Assembly (NCBI GenBank): GCA_937941765.1
Contig: CALDGQ010000032.1
Coordinates: 1-60,054 of the forward strand
From: an uncultured Saprospiraceae bacterium
GTDB taxonomy: Bacteria; Bacteroidota; Bacteroidia; Chitinophagales; Saprospiraceae
Length of the DNA: 60,054 bases
Direction of reading: 5' to 3'
The notes under the pieces are model-generated. The model searched no databases. It was not told the origin of the DNA and saw nothing but the letters and a program-made list of their open reading frames with translations. Shown piece after piece: positions 1 to 9,551 of this stretch; position 1 is the first letter of the stretch; each line of letters starts with the position of its first letter. Position numbers and translations under genes: made by a program.

Positions 1-291
1 CACAACCCCAAACGTAAAGATCAACCTTCTGGATTTAAAGATGAGGAAAAAGAATGGATGACGAAGTTTCTAAAACTCGGTTTTACCGACTCATTCCGTT
101 TTATGAATCCTGAAAAAATTGAATTTAGTTGGTGGACTTATAGAATGGGTGCTCGTGGAAAGAATAAAGGATGGCGCATCGATTATCAATGTGTCACAGA
201 AAATTTGGAAGATAAAATCATCAGTGCTCGGAATATGAACGAGGCCGTTCATTCAGATCATTGTCCGGTTTTGTTAGAGATTGATTTGTAA
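1..291 (+). CDS. xth: Exodeoxyribonuclease III, C-terminal fragment
   Basis: The reading frame is open from the first base, so the gene is cut by the window edge and only the last 96 residues are present. The fragment ends with the exonuclease III / AP-endonuclease (EEP fold) signature: an SWWTYR stretch, then GWRIDY, and finally SDHCPV with the catalytic Asp-His. Family knowledge: the enzyme cuts DNA 5' of abasic sites and has 3'-5' exonuclease and 3'-phosphatase activity in base-excision repair. The stop lies 16 bases before the convergent hemolysin-III gene. The fragment is too short to exclude another EEP nuclease, but the C-terminus fits Xth best. Confidence 0.85.
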   Translation, partial: HNPKRKDQPSGFKDEEKEWMTKFLKLGFTDSFRFMNPEKIEFSWWTYRMGARGKNKGWRIDYQCVTENLEDKIISARNMNEAVHSDHCPVLLEIDL

Positions 292-307
292 CCTTCGATC
301 TTTCAGT

Positions 308-952
308 TTAAAACATATCCAACACTGCAGCTACATGAAACGTACTTCCTGCCATGACAAATAAATGCCAAAGTACATGGTTGTAAGGAATTTTGTCATT
401 TGCATAAAAGATAATCCCAAACATATATGCGGCTCCACCAGCTTTTAAGTTCCAAAGCAAATCAGGTGTCGAGTTGTCTACTAATGTTTGATAATCCAAC
501 AACACCAACCAACCCATAACAACGTATAGGGCAATCGACAACATCTCACTTTTACCAAAGAAAATCAATTTATAGAGGGTCCCTAATATCGCCATGAACC
601 AAGCCAACTTGAATAGAAACCAACCACTCTCAACAGGCATTGAAACTAACAAAAATGGGGAATAAGAACCTGCAATCAAATAATATATAGTCATGTGATC
701 AAAGATCCGAAGCTTCAAACTTCGCTCACCTTTGAGGTAAGTATAAAGATGATAAAAAGTAGATGCAGAATAGGTGGTGATCAAACTTAATCCATAAATC
801 GCAACGCCCATCGTTGCGTATTCATACTGGCTTGCCATGCCAACGCGTACCATATAAATCAATGCACCAATACTTGCCAAAATGCCGATACCATGGGTAA
901 CTACATTCCAAAATTCTTCATTTTTCCATTTAGTAGGTGCTTCATTTTTCAT
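308..952 (-). CDS. Hemolysin III / PAQR family membrane protein
   Basis: The 214-residue protein is almost entirely hydrophobic with about seven predicted transmembrane segments. It carries the family histidines: NVVTHG near residue 18, STFYHLYTY near 65 with RIFDHMTIYY following, and a C-terminal FHVAAV. These match the HlyIII (YqfA/PAQR) family, whose members are inner-membrane proteins with a probable metal site; the hemolytic activity was described for the Bacillus cereus homologue and the role in most bacteria is unknown. Length is normal for the family (about 210). It is convergent with the exonuclease gene and separated from the upstream thioredoxin operon by a strong intrinsic terminator, so it is probably transcribed alone. 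Confidence 0.85.
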   Translation of the reverse strand: MKNEAPTKWKNEEFWNVVTHGIGILASIGALIYMVRVGMASQYEYATMGVAIYGLSLITTYSASTFYHLYTYLKGERSLKLRIFDHMTIYYLIAGSYSPFLLVSMPVESGWFLFKLAWFMAILGTLYKLIFFGKSEMLSIALYVVMGWLVLLDYQTLVDNSTPDLLWNLKAGGAAYMFGIIFYANDKIPYNHVLWHLFVMAGSTFHVAAVLDMF

Positions 953-1014
953 GTGATCAGTTGTCGTGTGTTGTAATCAGGAACGAAGATAAACTAAACC
1001 TTCAAATTTTATTG

Positions 1015-1049
1015 CAAAAAAAAAGCTCCGTCGAAACGGAGCTTTTTTT
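1015..1049. terminator. Bidirectional intrinsic terminator
   Basis: A perfect 8-bp stem (AGCTCCGT at 1024-1031, ACGGAGCT at 1036-1043) with a CGAA tetraloop is flanked by A-rich sequence on the left and a T run on the right. On the minus strand it ends the two-gene thioredoxin operon, whose stop is at 1055. Confidence 0.9.
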
Positions 1050-1054
1050 ACGAT

Positions 1055-2236
1055 TTACATCGCTTTTATTTCTTCAATTAGTTTGTCAGTTGCGGAATGA
1101 TCTTCTTTATTAGCAGCTGCAATACTAACTGCTTTTTTCGCTTGTTTTAGTGCTTTAGACTTCTTTCCCATCTTGTAATATAGAGCAGCTAAAGTATCAT
1201 TGTTATAATAATTGTTCGCCATCTTGATGGATTGCTTTGACATTTTTGTTGCACACTTCAATAACTTCTTGTCAGCTATAACTTCATAAAAGGTCCAAGC
1301 AGTTTCATTCAAATCATCAGGTGTCAATTCACTTTTAAATTTTTCATAGTGATCAAGTGCTGCTTTTGCATATCCTTCTCTATCTCCTTTTTGACGATGA
1401 TAGGTCATTCGATAAGCTGAAGAATTGATTGCTGCACGATCGCCCATCACTTTTTTAAACAATGCATCTACTTCTTCTAATTCTGGTTTGTCATCCTGAT
1501 TATTTAGACGAGTCATTACAATGTTTTCAATTTTATTATTGACCTCATTTTCACCAAATTTAGAACTAAATAACGCTCTATTTTCTAATATATAATCAAA
1601 CATCTTTGAATCTGTACCTTCAACAAATGAGTATACAAACTGCATGTTGTCATTAGTTGTCCAATCCTCCTGTGTCGCTAAATATTCTTCAGCAATTTGA
1701 GGATGACTACCATCTCTGGCTTCAAATCTTGCAACTGTGTACTTGTATAAAAATGCTGGCTCACGATTTCCACCTTCATAACTAGCAGTCATTCCAGCTA
1801 GACTTTTGGATGGATCCAATGCTATTTTTCCTAATCCTAAAAATTCTTTTTCATTATGATAACCAGCTGCTCTGTGAATTATCTTCCCATCTGGATCAAT
1901 AAACAATAAAGTTGGATATAGTATCACATCATACTTTTCCGCTAAGGCAACGCCCTCTCCTCTTTCCATATCCATTTTTACATTGATAAAATTCTCATTG
2001 TAAAATTGCCCAACATTATGAAGTGGAAAAATATCTCTTGTCATTTTCTTGCACGGTCCACACCAAGTCGTGTAGGCATCAATAAAAATAAGTTTTTCTT
2101 CACTTTGAGCTGTCTCCAATATCTCTTTCCAACTTTCTTTGTGGAATACTACCCCACCCTGCGCAAAGCTTGAAGAAACAAAAAAGCAACAAATTGTAAT
2201 TGCTAAAAATAGTTTTTGGAAATTCATCTTATTCAA
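1055..2236 (-). CDS. Exported thioredoxin-fold protein with C-terminal helical repeats
   Basis: The 393-residue protein has a signal peptide (to about residue 26, ending SFAQ) and then a thioredoxin domain with the redox motif WCGPCKK (Cys59, Cys62) and the cis-proline region YPTLLF. The remaining 230 residues are helical and end with TPR-like helices rich in Lys and Ala. Such proteins act in the periplasm or at the surface as disulfide reductases or isomerases; the partner is unknown. It starts two bases after the stop of a paralogue of the same architecture, so the two form one transcription unit. A duplicated pair suggests two different client proteins or a heterodimer; this is inference. 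Confidence 0.8.
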   Translation of the reverse strand: MNKMNFQKLFLAITICCFFVSSSFAQGGVVFHKESWKEILETAQSEEKLIFIDAYTTWCGPCKKMTRDIFPLHNVGQFYNENFINVKMDMERGEGVALAEKYDVILYPTLLFIDPDGKIIHRAAGYHNEKEFLGLGKIALDPSKSLAGMTASYEGGNREPAFLYKYTVARFEARDGSHPQIAEEYLATQEDWTTNDNMQFVYSFVEGTDSKMFDYILENRALFSSKFGENEVNNKIENIVMTRLNNQDDKPELEEVDALFKKVMGDRAAINSSAYRMTYHRQKGDREGYAKAALDHYEKFKSELTPDDLNETAWTFYEVIADKKLLKCATKMSKQSIKMANNYYNNDTLAALYYKMGKKSKALKQAKKAVSIAAANKEDHSATDKLIEEIKAM

Positions 2237-2238
2237 AA

Positions 2239-3405
2239 TTATCCTTGTTTGATTTTATTAATTAATTGCTCAGCAGCTGATTTTTCATTTGGTCCACCTT
2301 CTGCTTTTTCTAATGCTTTTTCAGCAGCTCCAAGTGCTTCCGATTTTTTGCCGTTTTTTAACAATATGTGTGCATATGACAAATAATACTTTGACAATCC
2401 ACCATTGGTTGCTGCCTTACTAGCATATTTCTCAGCTATTTTCATTGCCTTTGGATCATCATTGAATGTGCCTGCGATATCCATAGCTGCTTTGTTTAAT
2501 TTGGATGCATCATTCTTCGCTTCCTTCTTGACATAGGTTGTAATCGATTTCAAATAATTCTTACAGTCTTTGCAAGCTTTATAATAATCTAGATTTGCAT
2601 TGGTTGCGAATTTTTCACTTTTGGAAGGAAGATTTTTGGAGTATTTATCTTTTGCTTCATTGAATAAGTCTGTAGATTCAAACTCTATTGCTTTTGCAAG
2701 TGTTTTGTTACATGCTTTTTCGATTTGCTTGTCAACCACTTCTTTTCCAACTAATGCAGTAATCGCAGATTTATTTTTAATCAACATGTCAAAGATTTTT
2801 GAATCCGCTTCAGATGTTGCTTCCAAAATAAATTTTAAATTTTCAGGAGTTGACATGTCTTTCTGGCTTCTGATATAATCATTGGCCACCTTAAGAGATG
2901 GTTTACCCGATTTATTTAATGCTTTGACATAATTCATTACCAATTCAGGTTCTCTATTTCCTTTTTCATATTCAACTGCATAATCTGCACTACTATCATA
3001 TTTGCTCATCGCTTCGTTTGCCAATGCAATTAAACCATCTGCTTGGCGACCACCTTTTGTTCGGTGAACAATCTCTCCATTTGGATCTAGAAAATATAAT
3101 GTTGGAAATGCTTGAACTGGATACTTCTTTCTAAAAGTCATGCCATCTGCTTTTTCACAATCTAATTTTAGGTTTATAAAATTTTCATTGTAAACATCAC
3201 CTACTTCTTTTAATGGAAATACCTGTGCAGCCATCCGCTTACAAGGTCCACACCACTTAGCATACGCGTCTACAAAAAGTATCTTGTCTTGCTTTTTTGC
3301 TTCTGCCAAAGCCTCTTCCCAGGTACCATGAAAAAATTCAATTCCTTGAGCTTGGATTCCTGTAAAACAGGATGCGATAAATAAAAATGAGAGTATAAAA
3401 CGCAT
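2239..3405 (-). CDS. Exported thioredoxin-fold protein, paralogue and first gene of the pair
   Basis: The 388-residue protein has a signal peptide ending near residue 20 (IQAQ), a thioredoxin-like domain with WCGPCKRM (Cys52, Cys55) and FPTLYF as the cis-Pro loop, then a long helical region rich in lysine that ends in a TPR-like hairpin. It is clearly homologous to the downstream gene along its whole length: both have FFHGTW/VFHKESW after the signal, VFPL..VG..YNENFIN in the core, and a GNREP stretch after it. It is the promoter-proximal member of the operon. The redox motif predicts thiol-disulfide exchange outside the cytoplasm; the target is not visible from the sequence. Confidence 0.8.
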   Translation of the reverse strand: MRFILSFLFIASCFTGIQAQGIEFFHGTWEEALAEAKKQDKILFVDAYAKWCGPCKRMAAQVFPLKEVGDVYNENFINLKLDCEKADGMTFRKKYPVQAFPTLYFLDPNGEIVHRTKGGRQADGLIALANEAMSKYDSSADYAVEYEKGNREPELVMNYVKALNKSGKPSLKVANDYIRSQKDMSTPENLKFILEATSEADSKIFDMLIKNKSAITALVGKEVVDKQIEKACNKTLAKAIEFESTDLFNEAKDKYSKNLPSKSEKFATNANLDYYKACKDCKNYLKSITTYVKKEAKNDASKLNKAAMDIAGTFNDDPKAMKIAEKYASKAATNGGLSKYYLSYAHILLKNGKKSEALGAAEKALEKAEGGPNEKSAAEQLINKIKQG

Positions 3406-3573
3406 AATTATAGGATTTTAAAATTGTTTGTTTAATCTATGTACAAGATACAAAGAATCCAATTTGGATGCAGCGAACCTTTTAATTCTGCTATTATAGA
3501 CGACAAATTGCCTTTCTTTTTAACAGTTTTGTAACAAGAAATTGTTTCAGATGGAGAAATTTGAGGTAGAAAG

Positions 3574-4293
3574 TTATTGGGTTTTTGTGAAACTTAAAAC
3601 CGGTTCATAGTAGACACACATTTTTTCAAGTTCATGTTGTGTTCCACGAAATACATTAAAATCAACGTGACCTTTGATTCCAGCCAATCTTCCACGATTT
3701 CCATATTGCCAAAAATCCCAATTCTTATTAGGACTCAAATACGGAATCCTACTGTTATATCTCGCAATCCAAACAGGATGATCTTCCAATTGACCTTCAA
3801 AATATTTGTGATACATCTTCATATTGGTATAAAGAATAGGCTTGGTTTTATATTCTTTTTCTATCACTATGATCCATTCTTTGACACTTTTGACTAATTC
3901 CTTTTTAGATAAATTACCTGTAACCTCAACATCTAATACAGGAGGCAAATCACCTGATTCCAATCTCACATTTTTGATAAAACTATAGGCTTGTTTTGTC
4001 GCTGACACTTCTGGTCTGAAAAAATGATAAGCGCCTCGAATAATCCCCACTCGCTTCATCTCTTTCCAATTATGACTAAATAAAGAGTCACTAATTGTAA
4101 TTCCCTCTCCTGCTTTTACAAATGCGAATGTGATATCTTCATTAGCAACCGCTTCCCAATCAATATAGGATTGATAATGCGATACGTCAATTCCATGCAC
4201 TTCATAGGTCGTCAAGCGCAAGGTGTCATCTTGGCAAGAAAACAGTACGGTCAAACATAATATGAAGATTAATTTTCTCATTGTTGAAATCAA
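3574..4293 (-). CDS. GH25-family lysozyme-like lipoprotein
   Basis: This 239-residue protein begins with a lipoprotein signal (VLFSC, Cys20) and continues as a glycoside hydrolase family 25 domain. The hallmark GIDVSHYQ (Asp36) is followed by FAFVKAGEG, GAYHFF and PPVLDVEV, the last carrying the catalytic Asp/Glu pair, and then WIARYN and WDFWQYG near the end. GH25 enzymes are N-acetylmuramidases that cut peptidoglycan. The lipid anchor suggests a cell-wall-remodelling or defensive role rather than a phage lysin. A second in-frame ATG at codon 5 is equally plausible as the start. It stands alone between the thioredoxin operon and a divergent aminotransferase. Confidence 0.85.
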   Translation of the reverse strand: MISTMRKLIFILCLTVLFSCQDDTLRLTTYEVHGIDVSHYQSYIDWEAVANEDITFAFVKAGEGITISDSLFSHNWKEMKRVGIIRGAYHFFRPEVSATKQAYSFIKNVRLESGDLPPVLDVEVTGNLSKKELVKSVKEWIIVIEKEYKTKPILYTNMKMYHKYFEGQLEDHPVWIARYNSRIPYLSPNKNWDFWQYGNRGRLAGIKGHVDFNVFRGTQHELEKMCVYYEPVLSFTKTQ

Positions 4294-4455
4294 AGATACT
4301 TCTATAATTCAGATAATGCCAATCCTTTAGGCAAATTGTATATCTAACAAACGACCTTAAAAAGACTTTAGTTGTAGATGCCACGCTGTATTATTTGGAT
4401 AAGCTAAGAAATCCATCCTTTTGGTTAATTTTGGACTTATTTTAAAACGAATTAT

Positions 4456-5646
4456 ATGAGTTCATTACGACAACAATTTCTTCAACATTTAGCACAAACT
4501 AGTGAGTTTCCTTTAATGTTAGAAATTGCAAGAGGGGCAGGAATTTACCTGTATGATACTGATGGTAAATCTTATATTGATTTGATTGCAGGGATTGGTG
4601 TAAGTTGTTTAGGTCATTCGCATGCTGCTGTGGTAGAGGCTGCCAAAAAACAGCTTGACGACTATATGCACACCATGGTGTATGGTGAATATGTGCTCAG
4701 TCCTCAAGTCAAATTAGCAACTTTAATAACAAATCAATTACCAGATTCTTTAAAAGCGGTTTATTTGGTCAACTCTGGAACAGAAGCTACTGAAGGTGCG
4801 ATGAAGCTAGCCAAAAGATATACCAGTCGATATGAGATCATCGCTTGCAAAAAAGCATATCATGGAAGTAGTCAAGGTGCTGCAAGTTTGATGAATGACG
4901 ATTATTTCACCCAAGCTTATCGACCTTTGCTTCCAGGCATTCGACATATTGAATACAATTGTGATTTTTGTTTAAATCAAATTTCTAACAAGACAGCTGC
5001 AGTTATTATGGAGCCCGTACAAGCGGAATGGGGAATACGACCACCGCTTCCTGGATATTTGCAAAAAGTAAGGGACCGTTGTAATGAAACGGGAACGTTA
5101 TTGATTTTTGATGAAATTCAAACAGGATATGGACGTAGTGGCCATTTGTTTGCATTTCAAAAATATGGTGTCACTCCTGACATCATGTTGATCGCAAAAG
5201 GAATGGGCGGAGGAATGCCGATTGGTGGTTTCGTTTCTAGTCAAGATATTATGAAAGTGTTTACTAACAATCCGTTGTTGGGTCATATCACAACTTTTGG
5301 TGGACATCCTGTTTCTTGCGCTGCTGCGGTTGCGACTTTGCAAACTTTGTTGGATGAAAAATTATATGAGCAAGTTCCCGCTAAAGAACAATTGTTTCTC
5401 GATTTATTAAAACATGATGCTATCGTGGAAGTACGACATGCCGGATTGATGATCGGCGTTGAATTGGATAGCTTTGATATGGTTCAAGAAGTGATTAAAA
5501 AATGTTTGGAACAAGGGTTGATTGTTGATTGGTTTTTGTTCAATGATCGTACGATTCGGATTGCTCCTCCTTTGATTATTACAGAAGATGAAATAAGGAA
5601 GGCTTGTGGGATTTTGATTGGTGCAATTGATGAAGTTGTGGGGTGA
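4456..5646 (+). CDS. Class-III PLP-dependent aminotransferase (acetylornithine/GABA-type)
   Basis: The 396-residue protein has the complete class-III aminotransferase signature: VNSGTEATEGAMKLA (PLP phosphate site), the IIMEP-like VIMEPVQ, LIFDEIQTGYGRSG with the ring-binding Asp, and IAKGMGGGMPIGG with the Schiff-base Lys248, then HITTFGGHPVSCAAA. The family includes acetylornithine, ornithine, GABA and 4-aminobutyrate-type enzymes. No arginine-biosynthesis or other pathway genes adjoin it, so the substrate cannot be set from context. Length is normal (about 395). It converges on rpoN across a shared bidirectional terminator. Confidence 0.85.
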   Translation: MSSLRQQFLQHLAQTSEFPLMLEIARGAGIYLYDTDGKSYIDLIAGIGVSCLGHSHAAVVEAAKKQLDDYMHTMVYGEYVLSPQVKLATLITNQLPDSLKAVYLVNSGTEATEGAMKLAKRYTSRYEIIACKKAYHGSSQGAASLMNDDYFTQAYRPLLPGIRHIEYNCDFCLNQISNKTAAVIMEPVQAEWGIRPPLPGYLQKVRDRCNETGTLLIFDEIQTGYGRSGHLFAFQKYGVTPDIMLIAKGMGGGMPIGGFVSSQDIMKVFTNNPLLGHITTFGGHPVSCAAAVATLQTLLDEKLYEQVPAKEQLFLDLLKHDAIVEVRHAGLMIGVELDSFDMVQEVIKKCLEQGLIVDWFLFNDRTIRIAPPLIITEDEIRKACGILIGAIDEVVG

Positions 5647-5696
5647 TCGCCTTTTTTTGCTTCTTGACGGGACGCCAAAGCAACCGGCCGGTAATC

Positions 5697-5735
5697 AAAA
5701 AAAGCCCAAATGAAAATTCCATTTGGGCTTTTTTG
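5697..5735. terminator. Bidirectional intrinsic terminator between aminotransferase and rpoN
   Basis: A perfect 10-bp stem (AGCCCAAATG at 5703-5712, CATTTGGGCT at 5720-5729) has an A run on its left and a T run on its right, so it can end transcription of both convergent genes. Confidence 0.9.
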
Positions 5736-5756
5736 ATTTCTAATTTAGCATCGCAA

Positions 5757-7277
5757 TTAAATCTCCTTACGTAATCTTGCTACTGGAACATTCAATTGTT
5801 CTCGATATTTTGCAACAGTACGTCTCGCAATGTTATAACCTTTCTCTCTCAAGATATTTTTCAACTTTTCGTCTGAGTAAGGCTTCTTTTTATTTTCGGC
5901 TTCGATGATATCTGTCAAAATCTTTTTAACCTCAAGCGTAGAAACTTCTTCTCCATCTTTAGTTTGAAGTGATTCAGAGAAAAAATCTTTTAGTCGCTTG
6001 GTTCCAAATTCTGTTTGAACAAACTTACTATTTGCTACACGAGAAACAGTAGAAATATCTAAACCAGTTACATCTGCAATGTCTTTTAGAATCATCGGCT
6101 TCAACTTCTTCTGATCACCAGTTAGTAAATAATCTTTCTGATAACGCATAATGGAATACATCGTCATATACATAGTTTGCTGACGTTGTACAATCGCGTC
6201 GATAAACCATTTTGCAGAATCGATCTTTTGCTTGATAAACATGACCGCTTCCTTTTGTCTCTTGTCTCTTTTGCCTTTCGCCTTATCTTTGTAGGACTTC
6301 AACATATCCTTATAAGTATCATTGATACGAAGGTCAGGAGCATTTCTATTATTCAGTGAAAGGTCTAATTCGCCTTCTCTATTTACAATAATAAAATCTG
6401 GAATAATATATTGCGAAGAAGAAGAACTTCCACCCGAGTGACCACTAGCTGGCTTCGGATTTAGTTTCAGAATTTCAGCATTTGCACTTTTCAATTGATC
6501 TTCTGTGATGCCCAATTGACGTTGCAATTTTTGATAATGCTTCTTTGAAAATTCATTGAAATATTCTTGAATTACTTTGATCGCTAACTTGATCGAAGGA
6601 ACATCTTCTTCCAATTTCAATTCTTTTCGATTGTCCAACTTATATTGCAATTGCAATGCAAGACATTCTTGTAAATCTTTTGCACCTACTCCTGGAGGAT
6701 CAAATTTTTGAATTCGTTTAATCAATTCATTAATCTCATCTTCCTTTGCAGCTACATTGTGAGAAAATACTAGATCATCGATCAATGCTAAAGTATCTCT
6801 TGTCAAATATCCATCTTCATTGATACTTCCAATAATCTGCTTCCCGATCGTTTCCATTTTTGGATCCAAATCAAGTAGTCCTAGTTGTTCTTCTAAATAT
6901 TCGTGAAATGTGTACGTAACGACAACGGGCATCGTCTTGTCTTCATCATCGGCAGAATAATGATTGGCTTTCAATTTATAACTAGACGGATCGTCTTCGA
7001 TATATTCATTGATGTATTCATCCAATTCAAAATCTTCGGATGATTCTTCCGCTTCTTTTCTTTCGGTGTCTTCAGCACCATCTTCATCATCTGATCTCTT
7101 AGCTTCAAAGGACTCATCTGTCTCTTCTTCACCTTCATCAAGAGCAGGGTTGGCTTCCAACTCTTCCTTGATACGTTGATCCAAAGTTGCTGTAGGTATC
7201 TGCAGCAATTTCATCAACTGAATCTGTTGGGGAGACAGCTTCGCACTTAATTTTTGACTTAAACCTTGTTTGAGCAT
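5757..7277 (-). CDS. rpoN: RNA polymerase sigma-54 factor
   Basis: The 506-residue protein has the ordered regions of sigma-54: the glutamine/leucine-rich activator-contact region I (SPQQIQLMKLLQIP, residues about 16-29), a long acidic region II (about 47-95), the core-binding region with DPPGVGAKDLQECL, the HTH-containing DNA-binding region (DIADVTGLDISTVSRVANSKFVQ) and the C-terminal RpoN box ARRTVAKYRE (484-493). It directs transcription from -24/-12 promoters with AAA+ activators; none of those activators is encoded in this window. The HTH reads ISTVSRVANSKF, close to the usual sequence. The acidic linker is long but not unusual in Bacteroidota. Confidence 0.97.
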   Translation of the reverse strand: MLKQGLSQKLSAKLSPQQIQLMKLLQIPTATLDQRIKEELEANPALDEGEEETDESFEAKRSDDEDGAEDTERKEAEESSEDFELDEYINEYIEDDPSSYKLKANHYSADDEDKTMPVVVTYTFHEYLEEQLGLLDLDPKMETIGKQIIGSINEDGYLTRDTLALIDDLVFSHNVAAKEDEINELIKRIQKFDPPGVGAKDLQECLALQLQYKLDNRKELKLEEDVPSIKLAIKVIQEYFNEFSKKHYQKLQRQLGITEDQLKSANAEILKLNPKPASGHSGGSSSSSQYIIPDFIIVNREGELDLSLNNRNAPDLRINDTYKDMLKSYKDKAKGKRDKRQKEAVMFIKQKIDSAKWFIDAIVQRQQTMYMTMYSIMRYQKDYLLTGDQKKLKPMILKDIADVTGLDISTVSRVANSKFVQTEFGTKRLKDFFSESLQTKDGEEVSTLEVKKILTDIIEAENKKKPYSDEKLKNILREKGYNIARRTVAKYREQLNVPVARLRKEI

Positions 7278-7713
7278 ATTAATTTTTATTTTCCCATAAC
7301 GGGGAGCAATTCAGAAATATAAAAACTGAAAACAACGTGTGTAGGAGAGTATGTATGTTCTATTTGTCTTCTTTCAATAAGCTCAATATGTTAAGATGAA
7401 CTGTACCAAAATCAGTAGAAACGTGACATATATAAATTTAATTAATCTAATTTTATGCCAGTATGTTTATACAAATTAACACTATTTTGATATAAAAATC
7501 CACTCTCGTTCGCTCCTTTTAACAAAAAATATGCCAAAAAAGTTTCAATTGGCTTATAACGTCTTGAAAATCAAATGTGAACAAGCGTAATTTATTTTAA
7601 GTTTTCATTTAAAAAACCTGTTTTTCAACCAATAATAAAACTTATCTTGAGCAATATCATCGTGACAATTTGCGGTATTAAATATTTTATTTTATTTCAA
7701 AATTTCTGACAAA
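7278..7713. other. Intergenic region between rpoN and the aminopeptidase gene
   Basis: This 436-base AT-rich region separates two divergent genes and must contain both promoters. The only element resembling the Bacteroidota -7 box (TAnnTTTG) on the plus strand is TATCTTGA near 7643-7650, a weak match. No ORF, RNA gene or strong hairpin was seen. Confidence 0.4.
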
Positions 7714-9507
7714 ATGACGATTGACCAAAGAATTGAAGCACTTAGATCTGCAATGAAAGCAGCTAACATCGATGCTTATATAGTACCAAGTAGCGACCCT
7801 CATCAAAGTGAATATGTAGCCGATCATTGGAATTCAAGATCTTGGATATCTGGTTTTACGGGATCTGCGGGAAATGTTATCATCACGCAAGACCATGCTG
7901 GACTTTGGACAGATGGCAGATATTTTTTACAAGCAGATGAGCAATTAAGTCAATCACAGATGGTGTTACATAAATTGTCCGTTCCGCATGCACCAGAATA
8001 TATTGAATGGCTAGCCGAAAATTTGAAAGAAAATAGCACACTTGGTTTTGATGGTAAATTATTTACTGTCGGTCAAATGGATGCTTTTGATAAAGCCTTC
8101 CAATCAAAAAATATCGCCTTAAAAACTGATCATGATCTCTTTGAAAATGTTTGGGAAAATCGTCCTTCACTTCCAACCAATCTAATTTTTGAACATGCCG
8201 TAAAATTTGCAGGAAAATCAAAAAATCAAAAATTGGAAATGATTCGGCAAGAAATGGAGGCACAAAAAGCAACCCATCATTTGATCCCAACTTTAGATGA
8301 TATTGCCTGGACTTTAAATATCCGATCCAATGATGTGGATTGCAATCCAGTAACGATTGCTTATTTGATTGTTGGGATTTCCGAAACCTATCTTTTCATC
8401 AATCCTAATAAAGTTTCTGATGAAATGAAATCTAGTTTAAGAAAAGAACAAATTCTAATCAAAGACTATCATGAAATTGATGGGTTTTTAAATGACCTTT
8501 CTGATGTCAATACGATTTTAATTAATCCTGCAACAACAAGTCATTATTTATATAATCAAATAAAAAAAGCAAAAGTCATTCAAGGAAAAACTATTTCTAC
8601 TTTGATGAAAGGAATTAAAAATGAAGTGGAGATTAGTCATTTAAGAGAAGTGATGGTGAAGGATGCAGTTGCTTTGACAAAATTATTCATATGGTTGGAT
8701 AAAACGTTAGATGAAAGATCGGTCTCTGAAGTGGAAGTTGCAACGCAATTAATTGAGTTTAGAAAAATGGGAGCTGATTATTTTGGAGAAAGTTTTGGAG
8801 CAATCGTAGGATACAACGGTAATGGAGCGATTATACATTATTCCGCTCAAAAAGAAACTTGCGCCAACATTGAGAAAAATGGAATCTTATTGTTAGATTC
8901 TGGTGGACAATATCTAAATGGAACAACGGACATCACAAGAACGATTACTTTCTCTCCTGCTACTGCTGAACAAAAGAGAGATTTTACACTAGTCTTGAAA
9001 GGACACATTGGTTTAGCAAATGCTAAGTTTCCAATCGGTACTAGAGGCAATCAAATTGAAGTGCTGGCAAGACAACATCTTTGGAACAATGGGTTAGATT
9101 ATGGACACGGTACTGGACATGGCGTTGGTTTTTTCTTAAATGTACATGAAGGCCCTCAAGCAATCGGTCCAGGTGCCACTTCCAAATATGCAACGCCAAT
9201 CGTAGCAGGTATGTATACTTCAAACGAACCTGGTTTTTATAAAACTGGTGAATACGGAATCAGAATTGAAAACTTAGTGATAACCGTTGAAGATGATAAA
9301 ACAGAGTATGGTGATTTCCTAAAATTTGACACCATCACTTTGTTTCCAATAGATCATGGGTTGATCGATGTTGCATTGTTAGATAGCAAAGAAATTAATT
9401 GGCTGAATAATTATCATCAAGAGGTATTTGAAAAAATAAGTCCATACTTAGATGATGAGGAAACTGCTTGGATGAAGAATATGTGTCGAGTAATTGGACA
9501 AGTTTAA
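7714..9507 (+). CDS. pepP: Xaa-Pro aminopeptidase (M24B)
   Basis: The 597-residue protein matches the long, three-domain form of aminopeptidase P: two creatinase-like N-terminal domains and a pita-bread catalytic domain. The five metal ligands are visible: Asp395 (LLDSGG), Asp406 (TTDITRTI), His469 (GTGHGVGFFLNVHEGP), Glu505 (SNEPGFY) and Glu519 (GIRIENL). It removes an N-terminal residue followed by proline, probably in the cytoplasm as no signal peptide is present. The neighbouring convergent gene encodes a hydroxyproline-type dehydratase, so proline/hydroxyproline-rich peptides may be a shared substrate; this is inference. Confidence 0.93.
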   Translation: MTIDQRIEALRSAMKAANIDAYIVPSSDPHQSEYVADHWNSRSWISGFTGSAGNVIITQDHAGLWTDGRYFLQADEQLSQSQMVLHKLSVPHAPEYIEWLAENLKENSTLGFDGKLFTVGQMDAFDKAFQSKNIALKTDHDLFENVWENRPSLPTNLIFEHAVKFAGKSKNQKLEMIRQEMEAQKATHHLIPTLDDIAWTLNIRSNDVDCNPVTIAYLIVGISETYLFINPNKVSDEMKSSLRKEQILIKDYHEIDGFLNDLSDVNTILINPATTSHYLYNQIKKAKVIQGKTISTLMKGIKNEVEISHLREVMVKDAVALTKLFIWLDKTLDERSVSEVEVATQLIEFRKMGADYFGESFGAIVGYNGNGAIIHYSAQKETCANIEKNGILLLDSGGQYLNGTTDITRTITFSPATAEQKRDFTLVLKGHIGLANAKFPIGTRGNQIEVLARQHLWNNGLDYGHGTGHGVGFFLNVHEGPQAIGPGATSKYATPIVAGMYTSNEPGFYKTGEYGIRIENLVITVEDDKTEYGDFLKFDTITLFPIDHGLIDVALLDSKEINWLNNYHQEVFEKISPYLDDEETAWMKNMCRVIGQV

Positions 9508-9551
9508 TTAATAAATTTAAGTTGAAGATTAAGTTTTCAAATACTTATCAG

